Translations under genes and position numbers: made by a program
DNA from: Paraburkholderia graminis C4D1M
GTDB taxonomy: Bacteria > Pseudomonadota > Gammaproteobacteria > Burkholderiales > Burkholderiaceae
Length of the DNA: 64,000 nt
NCBI RefSeq assembly: GCF_000172415.1
Contig: NZ_ABLD01000010.1
Location: 124,001 to 188,000 of the forward strand
Direction: 5' to 3'
Part shown: piece by piece, positions 7,920 through 15,242 of the stretch
How positions within the stretch are numbered: the stretch's first letter is position 1
Layout: each line of letters begins with the position of its first letter
The notes under the pieces: model-generated
What the model saw: the letters and a program-made list of their open reading frames with translations, nothing else
The model's database searches: none
Told to the model about the DNA's origin: nothing

Positions 7920-9569
7920 ATGAGCGAAAACAAACCTGAAAACGCCGGTCAAGCCGGTGGAACTTCGACGTCTTCGGTGACGGCGGGGATGGCGGGAACA
8001 CCTGGAACGCCGGGGACTTCGGCAACGTCGGGAACGCCCGCGACGTCCGCGACGCCTGGCACCACAACAACGCCTGGTCAAGCGCCCGCCGAACCGGCGG
8101 CTTCCTTGCCCCTCTCGCATGAAGATGCCATTCAGTCGCCGGTGAAAGACCCTGTGACTTCGACCGGGGTGCTATCTTCGTCGTCATCGACGGCGGGGCG
8201 TGCGGCGGCTCTTTCGTCCGGGGGCGGTGCGTCGGTGTCATCGCCGATCTCCGCGCCTCCAGGCTCGTCCGAAGCCGCGGCGAGGTCGTCGACGGACGCT
8301 CCCGAAAGCGCGTCCACCGTGACGCCCGTCGACAGGCGCACGGCCCAGCAACGCGACGCCGCCGAAGCGCGCAGTGCCGCCGCGGCGTCGGTCGCGAAGC
8401 AGGAAGCGGCCGTCCACGAACGCGATGCGCGCACGACGCGCGGCCGCGACGCCGCGTCGTCCATTCCTCCCGCGCCGCCCACGCAGTCTTCACAGCCTCG
8501 CGGCGCGGCGCCGCTCACGAGCGAACCGATCGAAGGCGAACTGATCACCTCGACCGACGAAGTCCTCGACGCCGAGGCCACCACGGCGTCCACCGCGCGT
8601 CCCGCCGGCTCGCCGCCGCCGGGCTTCGGCGCGGCGCCCGACTTCAGCGCGACCAATCCGCCGCCGCCGAATGCATTGCCGCCTTCGCCGCCGCGCTATC
8701 TGAAGCAGACGGATTCGGCGTGGTCGGTGTTCGGCCGCATCATCGCGGCGCGCGCGCGGCAGCTATTCGACCGTGCCGGCCAGCGGATCACGCAGCGCAC
8801 GCTGCGCATCGGCGTATCGGCGCGCATCTTTCACCCCGAGCCCGGCGCGAAAGGGCTGCGCGGCAAGACGCTGCAATACCTCGAGGAATCGATTGCGCAT
8901 TGGGTGATGTCGCGCGACGTGCTGGTATTCATGATTCCGACGGTCGGGCACCAGGGCATGCTGCATCCGAGCAATATCCGTTTGCGCGATTACGCGAAGC
9001 ATCTCGACGGGCTGCTGCTGCAAGGCGGCGCGGACGTGTCGCCGCAGTCGTATGCGGAAGCGGCGACCCGCCCCGAATGGCCCGGCGACCGCGTGCGCGA
9101 CATGTACGAGCTGGAACTGCTGCATGAATTCATCGAGTCGGGCAAACCGGTGCTCGGCGTGTGCCGCGGCTGCCAGCTCATCAACGTGGCATTTGGCGGC
9201 ACGCTGTATCAGGACATTGCGACCGATGTGCCGACCGCGGGCGCGCACGTCAACGAAGATTACGATCAGCACCGCCATGCGATCCATTTCCCGGACGGGT
9301 CGACGCTCGCGAACATGTTCCCGGCGCGGCGCGATGTGATCGTCAACTCGATTCACCATCAGGCGGTCAAGACGCTCGGCCGCGATCTGAATATTGAGGC
9401 GGTGTCGGCGTCCGACGGCATCATCGAAGCCGTGCGCTATCGGCGCGCGCCTTTCGTGATGGGCGTGCAGTGGCATCCGGAGTTTCATCGCGCGGGCGGG
9501 CCGGAGTTGCTGGATTGCACGCCGCTGCTCGATACTTTCTTGCGGGTGGCGCGGGAAACGCGGTTTTAG
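7920..9569 (+). CDS. class I glutamine amidotransferase-like hydrolase (peptidase C26 family) with long disordered N-terminus
   Basis: The C-terminal part (about residues 294-549) is a gamma-glutamyl hydrolase/PuuD-type domain. The nucleophile elbow GVCRGCQLINVAFGG gives Cys415, and GVQWHPEF gives His519 and Glu521. Relatives cleave gamma-glutamyl-GABA in putrescine breakdown or other gamma-glutamyl amides. The first 290 residues have no fold visible: they are rich in Ala, Ser, Thr and Pro with GTPGTSATSGTPATSATPG-like repeats (about 24-55) and a Pro stretch before the domain. The ATG at 7920 is preferred over an open extension to 7794. No polyamine genes flank it. Substrate specificity is unknown. 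Confidence 0.82.
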   Translation: MSENKPENAGQAGGTSTSSVTAGMAGTPGTPGTSATSGTPATSATPGTTTTPGQAPAEPAASLPLSHEDAIQSPVKDPVTSTGVLSSSSSTAGRAAALSSGGGASVSSPISAPPGSSEAAARSSTDAPESASTVTPVDRRTAQQRDAAEARSAAAASVAKQEAAVHERDARTTRGRDAASSIPPAPPTQSSQPRGAAPLTSEPIEGELITSTDEVLDAEATTASTARPAGSPPPGFGAAPDFSATNPPPPNALPPSPPRYLKQTDSAWSVFGRIIAARARQLFDRAGQRITQRTLRIGVSARIFHPEPGAKGLRGKTLQYLEESIAHWVMSRDVLVFMIPTVGHQGMLHPSNIRLRDYAKHLDGLLLQGGADVSPQSYAEAATRPEWPGDRVRDMYELELLHEFIESGKPVLGVCRGCQLINVAFGGTLYQDIATDVPTAGAHVNEDYDQHRHAIHFPDGSTLANMFPARRDVIVNSIHHQAVKTLGRDLNIEAVSASDGIIEAVRYRRAPFVMGVQWHPEFHRAGGPELLDCTPLLDTFLRVARETRF

Positions 9570-9728
9570 GCGAGGCGCCGTAGCTGCATCCAGCCTGCGC
9601 GTCCGCGCTCGTCGCCGCTTACGCGGCACGCCCCGCGCGCCGACGGATATCCTGGCCGTTGGGCCGCGCGGCTATGCGACGTGACCCGATCGGATCGCGG
9701 CTCGGCCACTAGAAAATCTGATTCGTTT

Positions 9729-9764
9729 CGAGGCGCTACTGTCCAGGTGGCGCCTCGGTTTTTT
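9729..9764 (+). terminator. rho-independent terminator after the C26 hydrolase gene
   Basis: Stem CGAGGCGC (9729-9736) pairs with GCGCCTCG (9750-9757), followed by a run of six T (9759-9764). Confidence 0.85.
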
Positions 9765-10002
9765 ATGCCGTTGACGGTTATTTACACATCTTGTTTTTGA
9801 CCGCCCCGAGTCGGGCGATTAGCGCTTTTCTCACATCCGGCTCTCTTCAGATTTCGCGATAGGCGTCTTTGTCGCCTAATTCGGACACCATAGTTTTATC
9901 TCGATTTAAAGTCCAATTTTGCGACGCTTCAATGCTTCGCTTAAGCACAAATCCGCGCGATAATTCAAGGCTGTTTTTTGGATCCGCATGGAGCATGCAG
10001 AT
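9765..10002. other. upstream region of the DUF2968 gene
   Basis: This non-coding stretch has a lower GC content than its surroundings and should hold the promoter of the DUF2968 gene. A small stem TAGGCG-N7-CGCCTA around 9861-9880 is visible, as is CGCCC-N6-GGGCG near 9802. No known RNA family was recognised. Confidence 0.4.
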
Positions 10003-10752
10003 ATGAAGCACCCCTTATTGGTACGGCGCGCCATGCTGCTCGCGGCGTCGTGTCTGCTGTTGCAGCATGGCGGGTCTGTGCTTGCCGCGCAAGGCGAAGA
10101 GGCCGCGCCGATCGTCGGCACGCGGCCGGCTCTCAATACGCTGACGCCGCAGCCTGTCGCCGACGCGCTGCGCGATGCGGCGTCGGGTTCATCGGGTTCA
10201 TCCGCGTCGTCGGCTTCGGTTTCGGCGTCGTCGTCGGCCGAAGTGCAAGGCAATGTCGCCGAGTTGATGCAGATGATTCAGGACACGAAGCTGAGCGAAC
10301 TGCGCACCACGTACAACGGCAGCTACGGCGCGAGCCTGTTTTTCTATCCACGCGAGTTGACGTACTACGTCGCGTTGTTTCAGAACAAGCATTTCTGGCG
10401 AGTGATCAAGTCGGCGGATGCGGGCCGGGCCGAGGCGATTTACGCGGGCTTCGCGCAGCAAACCGCGCAGCTTGCCGAGGTCGAGATTCGCCGCACGCAG
10501 TTGCAGGCGCAGAAGCTGTACATTGAAGACGTTATTGCGTTGTCAGAAGACCGGGCGAAGCGCCTGCAAGCCGATCTGGAAGTCGCGCGCACACAGCAGG
10601 CGAAGGTCAACGACTATCAGCGCCAGACGCAGGACGAAGCAGCCGCGTTGCGTGAAGAGAAGGAACGCGCACAGGCGCAACTGCGGCAGGTGCAAGGGCA
10701 GGTCATGCTATTGCAACGGCAGATGGAGATGGGTCTGCCAGGCCAGAAGTAA
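10003..10752 (+). CDS. DUF2968 family exported protein
   Basis: This protein of 249 residues has an N-terminal signal sequence (hydrophobic core around AMLLAASCLLL) with likely cleavage after VLA-AQG. A Ser/Ala-rich linker (about 60-80) leads to the DUF2968 core, recognisable by ELRTTYNGSYGASLFFYPRE and YYVALFQNKHFWRVIKS. The C-terminal 110 residues are heptad-rich, Gln/Glu/Arg-rich and predicted coiled coil. The family is confined mainly to Burkholderia and relatives and its function is unknown. The ATG at 10003 is chosen because GGAG lies 9 nt upstream; an ATG at 9988 overlaps that site. Confidence 0.82.
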   Translation: MKHPLLVRRAMLLAASCLLLQHGGSVLAAQGEEAAPIVGTRPALNTLTPQPVADALRDAASGSSGSSASSASVSASSSAEVQGNVAELMQMIQDTKLSELRTTYNGSYGASLFFYPRELTYYVALFQNKHFWRVIKSADAGRAEAIYAGFAQQTAQLAEVEIRRTQLQAQKLYIEDVIALSEDRAKRLQADLEVARTQQAKVNDYQRQTQDEAAALREEKERAQAQLRQVQGQVMLLQRQMEMGLPGQK

Positions 10753-10770
10753 AGGCGCGGTTGGAGTGCG

Positions 10771-10802
10771 AAAAAACCCGGCTTGGATAGCCGGGTTTTT
10801 TT
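10771..10802. terminator. bidirectional terminator
   Basis: AACCCGGCT and AGCCGGGTT form a stem with a 5-nt loop. It is flanked by a run of A on the left and a run of T on the right, so it can serve both the DUF2968 gene and the convergent repeat-protein gene. Confidence 0.9.
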
Positions 10803-10820
10803 ATGGCGCGCGTTGCAGGG

Positions 10821-12533
10821 CTATCGAGTGAATTGGTCGGGGACTTCGGTCACGCGGCGCTGCGAGAGTCGGTTTATCCATTGCGGGCTGGTGTTCGGCG
10901 ATGGATTCGCGGATGAGGGTGGTTGGGGTTGTTGCGCTTGTTGCGCCGGTTTCGCTTGTTGCGCAGGCTGCGCCGGTTTCGGCTCCTGCGCTTGCTGGAT
11001 CGGTTTCGCCTGCTGCGCTTGTTGGATGCGTTGTGCGTCCTGGGCGTCTCGCGGGTGCTGAGCGTCTTGGGCCTGTTGGGCGTCCTGCGCCGGCTTCGCC
11101 TGTTGCGCAGGTTGCACTGGTTTGGCCTGCTGCGTTTGTTGCGCCGGTTTCCCCCGTTGCGCTTTTTCTATGGGTTGCGCGTCTTGAGCGTCTCGGCGGC
11201 GTTCGGCGTCTCGGGCCTGTTGGACTTCTTCCGCTACTTGCGACCATTGCGCCGACTGCGCCATTTGCGCCATTTGCGCCGCTTGCGCGCGACCGCTGCT
11301 ACCGACGCCCGCGCTCATGTCCATCGACGCGTAATCGTGCGTGCCCAACTGCGCCGGCCGAAGCGGTGAGTATGCACCCGCAACGGACGGCTTGACGATC
11401 GTTCGCGGCGCGGTCGCTTGCGCTGCGATGCTCGACGCGTCGACGGCTGCATACCGCCGATGGCTCACCGCGGCGCCATCTGCAAGATGCCGTTGCATGT
11501 CCACATGACGACCGTCTTTCCTTGCAGCAAGCTGGTCGCGTGCGCGTGTGATCGACCTGTCTGCTGACATGCGCCGCTCGATAGGCTTTGCTGTTTCCGG
11601 GCGTCCAGCGGTCGCGCCGACGACAATGCCTCGGCCCGCTTCCGGCACCGACGCGGCGTGCGCAAGCTGCGTCGCGGAAGCTGCACTCGCGGGCTTCGCG
11701 CGCACGGCTTCGTGGGTCTTGTTGGAACTGTCGGCGCCGCGGCGCAACGGAGTTTGCGCAGCCATCGTGTTGGGGACGGCAACGGCTCCTTCCGCGGATT
11801 TCATGTCGTGACCGTTGCGCGGATGCGAGGCGCCGTCATGGGTGGCCATCCACGTAAGCAGTGCCGCGCCGCTCACAGCGCAGACGCCGCCCGCGAGCGC
11901 CCACCGCGGCGGGAATAGCGCGCGAGGCGCGCGCTGTGCGGCTTCTGAAGGATGTGTTGTCTCGGTTGCGCAAGCATCCGGCGAAACGGCAGCTTGTGCG
12001 AAAGGCAATGCGTCGGCGAGCACCGGCGCATCCGTCCAAGCTGGACCCACCGGCGGCACCAAATCCACCGAGCGCGCAGAAGCCACCGGAGCCACCGAAG
12101 CCACCGAAGCCACCGAACCCGCAGAACCCGCAGAACCCGCAGAACCCGCAGAACCCGCAGAACCCGCAGAACCCGCAGAACCCGCAGAACCCGCAGAAGC
12201 CACCCCCCACGGAACCTCCAACGCCTCTACCTCCACCCCTTCGCCAATCCGCGACGCCCCCTCGCCACCCACCGACCCCACACCCATCGCAACTACCGCA
12301 TCCTCACGCCGACCCTCCGGCGCCACCCATCGACAAAACGAGCGAATCGGCTGCTGGCTCAAATCAAACGTTTCGAGGACCGCGCGGTATAGCCCGTGTA
12401 GCCCCCGGTCCAGCGAATAGCATGGCGCGAGCAAGGTCCAGCCGCGGCCAAATGGCGCCGGCACATCATTGAACGGGCGCGAGCGCGGCAACGCCATCGC
12501 GCCTTCGACTACGGTTAACGGTGTGGTGGACAT
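10821..12533 (-). CDS. repeat-rich membrane protein of unknown function
   Basis: I do not recognise this 570-residue protein. It begins MSTTPLTVVEGAMALPRSRP, with AAGAGAG just before the ATG at 12533. About residues 1-95 are of normal composition (FGRGWTLLAPCYSLDRGLHG, 20 residues). Then follows a run of eight or nine GSA tripeptides (about 115-140), one hydrophobic segment WALAGGVCAVSGAALLTWMA (about 215-234), an Ala/Arg-rich region, and a C-terminal third made of Gln/Ala/Lys/Pro repeats of the type QQAKPAQ with scattered DAQ units. The layout suggests a short cytoplasmic domain, one membrane anchor and a long extended periplasmic arm, comparable in design (not in sequence) to TolA or TonB. 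It stands alone between a convergent DUF2968 gene and the broken GNAT gene. Confidence 0.6.
   Translation of the reverse strand: MSTTPLTVVEGAMALPRSRPFNDVPAPFGRGWTLLAPCYSLDRGLHGLYRAVLETFDLSQQPIRSFCRWVAPEGRREDAVVAMGVGSVGGEGASRIGEGVEVEALEVPWGVASAGSAGSAGSAGSAGSAGSAGSAGSAGSVASVASVAPVASARSVDLVPPVGPAWTDAPVLADALPFAQAAVSPDACATETTHPSEAAQRAPRALFPPRWALAGGVCAVSGAALLTWMATHDGASHPRNGHDMKSAEGAVAVPNTMAAQTPLRRGADSSNKTHEAVRAKPASAASATQLAHAASVPEAGRGIVVGATAGRPETAKPIERRMSADRSITRARDQLAARKDGRHVDMQRHLADGAAVSHRRYAAVDASSIAAQATAPRTIVKPSVAGAYSPLRPAQLGTHDYASMDMSAGVGSSGRAQAAQMAQMAQSAQWSQVAEEVQQARDAERRRDAQDAQPIEKAQRGKPAQQTQQAKPVQPAQQAKPAQDAQQAQDAQHPRDAQDAQRIQQAQQAKPIQQAQEPKPAQPAQQAKPAQQAQQPQPPSSANPSPNTSPQWINRLSQRRVTEVPDQFTR
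10930..11290 (-). repeat. degenerate tandem repeats encoding Gln/Ala/Lys/Pro-rich arm
   Basis: Imperfect in-frame repeats translate on the minus strand to units such as QQAKPAQ, QQAQ, DAQDAQ and QQAKPIQ. They occupy the C-terminal third of the repeat-rich protein. Unit length varies in multiples of three bases, so expansion or loss changes length without a frameshift. Confidence 0.7.
12121..12192 (-). repeat. 9-bp tandem repeat, eight perfect copies
   Basis: The unit GCAGAACCC (plus strand) is repeated eight times without change, with degenerate copies of related 9-mers on both sides (for example GCCACCGAA near 12100). On the minus strand it encodes a Gly-Ser-Ala tripeptide run. Perfect copies suggest recent slippage and likely length variation between strains. 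Confidence 0.95.
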
Positions 12534-12871
12534 CGCTCTCTTGCAGCGCCTCGGGGAGGGACGCCGCCTGGGCATCCGTGGGTCGGTGACGAGGGGCTCG
12601 GCGCGCTACGCAAAAACGCTACGCAAAAACATCACGCGAAAGCGCCTCGCGCGTGCATGCGAGGGCAACAGCGCAGAGGCGCAGCAACCCACCAACACGC
12701 GCTCGCACGCATGCGAAGGACGCATCGGCGCCGTGCGTGGAAAGCCATCGTCGGGAAGAGAAGATGATGCGCTGGATTGAAACGCCGTAACGCTCGGAAG
12801 CTTCGCAAAGTACCTGCGGATACTTCCTGGATCCGCGCTAACGGACACGACAGACGCAGATCAAACGCCGA
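12534..12871. other. intergenic region without recognised gene
   Basis: Short open frames exist on both strands but are low-complexity and unsupported by a ribosome-binding site. Two near-identical copies of CTACGCAAAAAC lie in tandem at about 12607-12630. Nothing else was recognised. Confidence 0.45.
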
Positions 12872-13387
12872 TCAAACGCCAGCCCCGTCCAATCGATAAA
12901 CATAACGCAGCGCGGTGATGTCCACGCCGCCCATGCGGTCCGGTTCCGCGCCGGCGAACTGCCAGCCTTGCCGCTCATAAAAGCCGATCGCGGGCATATT
13001 GCCTTCGAGCACATACAGATGCAGCTACGTCTCACCTTGCGTACGAGCCCAGTCTTTGGCGGCGCGCATCAACAGCTTCCCGACGCCGATTCCCTGGTAG
13101 CCCGGCAGTGCGTGAAGGTTATCGAGCAGCACGCCCCACGCGGACTCCGGCTGACGCTCGACACAGACGAAGCCGATCGGCTCGCCGTCCAGCACCGCGA
13201 TCAGCACGATGCGGCGCTCGCCGCCCGGCGCGCGCATGCGCGCCTGCCACCAGTCCGCGCGTTCCTGCGCGACCTCGCCGTCGAGAAAAGCGTCGGGCAG
13301 CAGGCCACGGTAAGTGGCGCGCCAACTCGTGGTGTGAATCGACGCGATGAGCGCGGTGTCGGCGACGGTGGCGGTGCGCAGCGACAA
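12872..13387 (-). pseudogene. GNAT-family N-acetyltransferase interrupted by an in-frame amber codon
   Basis: The frame encodes a complete GNAT acetyltransferase of about 171 residues, from SLRTATVADTALIASIH through the acetyl-CoA loop PGYQGIGVGKLLMRAAKDWA to GFYERQGWQFAGAEPDRMGG and a final TGA at 12874-12872. It is interrupted by TAG at 13027-13025, in the context QGE-T-stop-LHLYVLEGN. The reading frame continues perfectly after the stop, so this is a single nonsense change, most simply CAG to TAG. The truncated 120-residue product would lack the last strands of the fold. A start is also unclear: the first in-frame codons are TTG (13387) or an upstream ATG at 13405 that is itself followed immediately by TAG. 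The substrate is unknown. Confidence 0.85.
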
Positions 13388-13405
13388 GGCAGGGGCGGTC
13401 TACAT

Positions 13406-13743
13406 GAGAGGCATGGGAAGCGTGGGAAGGGTGGGAACGGCATCGACGGGAATGGCTGAAACCCAATTTTAGCGGCCGCCTGCCGCCGCGCCGGCTGTAA
13501 TGAAAATGTAGGGAATACGCAACAGTGCCATCGACGGTAACATGTGGCGGCGCGGCTCCCGGCGGTTCACAACGTTTACCCTGATACCGCTCCAGCGCCT
13601 TCGCTTGCAAAATGCTGCGCCCCTCGGCGCGGCGCTATCCGCAGCGGCCGTTTGCCTGTGGCATCCGCCAGTTCGACCAGGCGGCCCGTTTCAACTGCCA
13701 GATCGCCGTCGTTCGCGCGGCGTGGGCTTATCAGAGAACGTCA
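13406..13743. other. intergenic region between GNAT pseudogene and MHS symporter
   Basis: No supported gene. The region should hold the promoter of the symporter gene. Near 13410-13442 the plus strand has short repeats of GGGAAG/GTGGGAA type. The symporter frame remains open back to 13612, but that extension is Arg-rich and lacks a ribosome-binding site. Confidence 0.45.
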
Positions 13744-15045
13744 ATGTCAACAGCGTCCCCCGCTATTTCTTCGTCGGAAGAATCCAAGGTCAAGACAGTG
13801 TTCCGCGTGGTCAGCGGCAACTTTCTTGAGATGTACGACTTCATGGTCTACGGCTACTACGCGTCCGCGATCGCCAAGACCTACTTTCCGAGCGGCAGCG
13901 AATTTGCGTCGCTGATGCTCTCGCTGTCCGTGTTCGGCGCGGGCTTCCTGATGCGGCCGCTCGGCGCGATCGTCCTCGGCGCGTACATCGATCATCATGG
14001 CCGGCGCAAGGGGCTCATTCTCACGCTCGGCCTGATGGCGCTCGGCACGCTCACGGTGGCGTCCATTCCAGGCTACGCGACGATCGGCGTGCTCGCACCG
14101 GTGCTCGTGCTGTTCGGCCGGCTGCTGCAAGGCTTTTCCGCGGGCGTCGAACTCGGCGGCGTGTCGGTGTATCTGTCGGAAATTGCCACCAAGGGAAACA
14201 AGGGCTTCTATTGCGCGTGGCAGTCGGGCAGCCAGCAGGTCGCCGTGGTGTTCGCCGCGCTGATCGGCGTGATGCTCAACAAGACGCTGCCCGCCGACCA
14301 GATGAGCGCATGGGGCTGGCGCGTGCCGTTCCTGATCGGCTGCCTGATCGTGCCGTTCCTGTTCATAATCCGCCGTTCGCTGAAGGAAACCGCGGAGTTC
14401 TCCGCGCGCAAGCATCGTCCGGGCATGGGCGAGATCATGAAGAGCATGGCCGCGAACTGGGTCACGGTGCTGGGCGGCATGGGCATGGTCATCATGACGA
14501 CGGTGTCGTTCTACATGATCACCGCCTACACGCCGACGTTCGGCAAGGAAGTGCTGAAGCTGTCGGCGATCGACACGCTCGTCGTCACCGTGTGTATCGG
14601 CCTGTCGAATCTGATCTGGTTGCCGCTCGCGGGCGCGCTGTCGGATCGCATCGGCCGTCGTCCGGTGCTGCTGGCTTTTACCGCGCTGACCATTGTGAGC
14701 GCTTATCCGGCGCTGCAATGGCTCGTCGCCGAGCCGTCGTTCGCGCGTCTGCTCACGGTCGAGCTGTGGCTGTCGTTCCTGTACGGCAGCTATAACGGCG
14801 CAATGGTCGTCGCGCTGACGGAAGTGATGCCGGTCGAAGTGCGCACTGCGGGCTTTTCGCTGGCCTACAGTCTCGCGACGACGATCGGCGGCTTCACGCC
14901 TGCCATTTCGACGCTGCTGATTCATTCGACCGAAAACAAGGCGGCGCCGGGTCTCTTCCTCGGCGTGGCGGCGATCTGCGGACTGATCGCGACGCTCGTG
15001 TTGTACCGCACGCCTGAATCGCGCAATCAATACAAGGGCGCGTGA
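13744..15045 (+). CDS. MHS-family MFS transporter (citrate/tricarballylate:proton symporter type)
   Basis: The 433-residue protein has 12 hydrophobic segments and the hallmarks of the metabolite:H+ symporter family: the opening VVSGNFLEMYDFMVYGYYA (19 residues) in helix 1, RPLGAIVLGAYIDHHGRRKG in the loop after helix 2, and GFSAGVELGGVSVYLSEIA in helix 4. The MYDFMVYGYYA style is nearest to CitA/TcuC-type citrate or tricarballylate carriers, so an organic tricarboxylate cargo is plausible, but it is not demonstrated. The start is the ATG at 13744 (MSTASPAISSSEE). It is a single-gene unit ending in paired hairpins shared with the convergent TPR gene. Confidence 0.85.
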   Translation: MSTASPAISSSEESKVKTVFRVVSGNFLEMYDFMVYGYYASAIAKTYFPSGSEFASLMLSLSVFGAGFLMRPLGAIVLGAYIDHHGRRKGLILTLGLMALGTLTVASIPGYATIGVLAPVLVLFGRLLQGFSAGVELGGVSVYLSEIATKGNKGFYCAWQSGSQQVAVVFAALIGVMLNKTLPADQMSAWGWRVPFLIGCLIVPFLFIIRRSLKETAEFSARKHRPGMGEIMKSMAANWVTVLGGMGMVIMTTVSFYMITAYTPTFGKEVLKLSAIDTLVVTVCIGLSNLIWLPLAGALSDRIGRRPVLLAFTALTIVSAYPALQWLVAEPSFARLLTVELWLSFLYGSYNGAMVVALTEVMPVEVRTAGFSLAYSLATTIGGFTPAISTLLIHSTENKAAPGLFLGVAAICGLIATLVLYRTPESRNQYKGA

Positions 15046-15090
15046 GGCGTGGCGCGCGCTGACGCCTGCTGCGGCATCGGCGCATAAAAG

Positions 15091-15119
15091 AAAACCCCGC
15101 GCTCGACGGAACGCGGGGT
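15091..15119 (-). terminator. hairpin terminator, minus-strand orientation
   Basis: ACCCCGCG (15094-15101) pairs with CGCGGGGT (15112-15119). The A-rich stretch on its left becomes a T-run for transcripts arriving from the TPR gene on the minus strand. Confidence 0.7.
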
Positions 15120-15136
15120 CGCATTGAGATGGTCAT

Positions 15137-15172
15137 TAAAACCCTGCACGCGAGCTTCGCTGCAGGGTTTTT
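15137..15172. terminator. bidirectional terminator between convergent genes
   Basis: AAAACCCTGCA pairs with TGCAGGGTTTT around a 12-nt loop, followed by T-rich sequence. It can stop the MHS symporter transcript and, in reverse, the TPR gene transcript. Confidence 0.85.
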
Positions 15173-15242
15173 GTTTGTTGGCTTGACTCGGGATTTCCGC
15201 GCGGATTCAACGCTTGTTCAGCGCTTTGTTCAACGCGCGACG

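Noticed and set aside
12121..12192. CRISPR-like regular repeat
   Set aside because: The 9-bp units are head-to-tail without spacers and lie in frame within a coding sequence.
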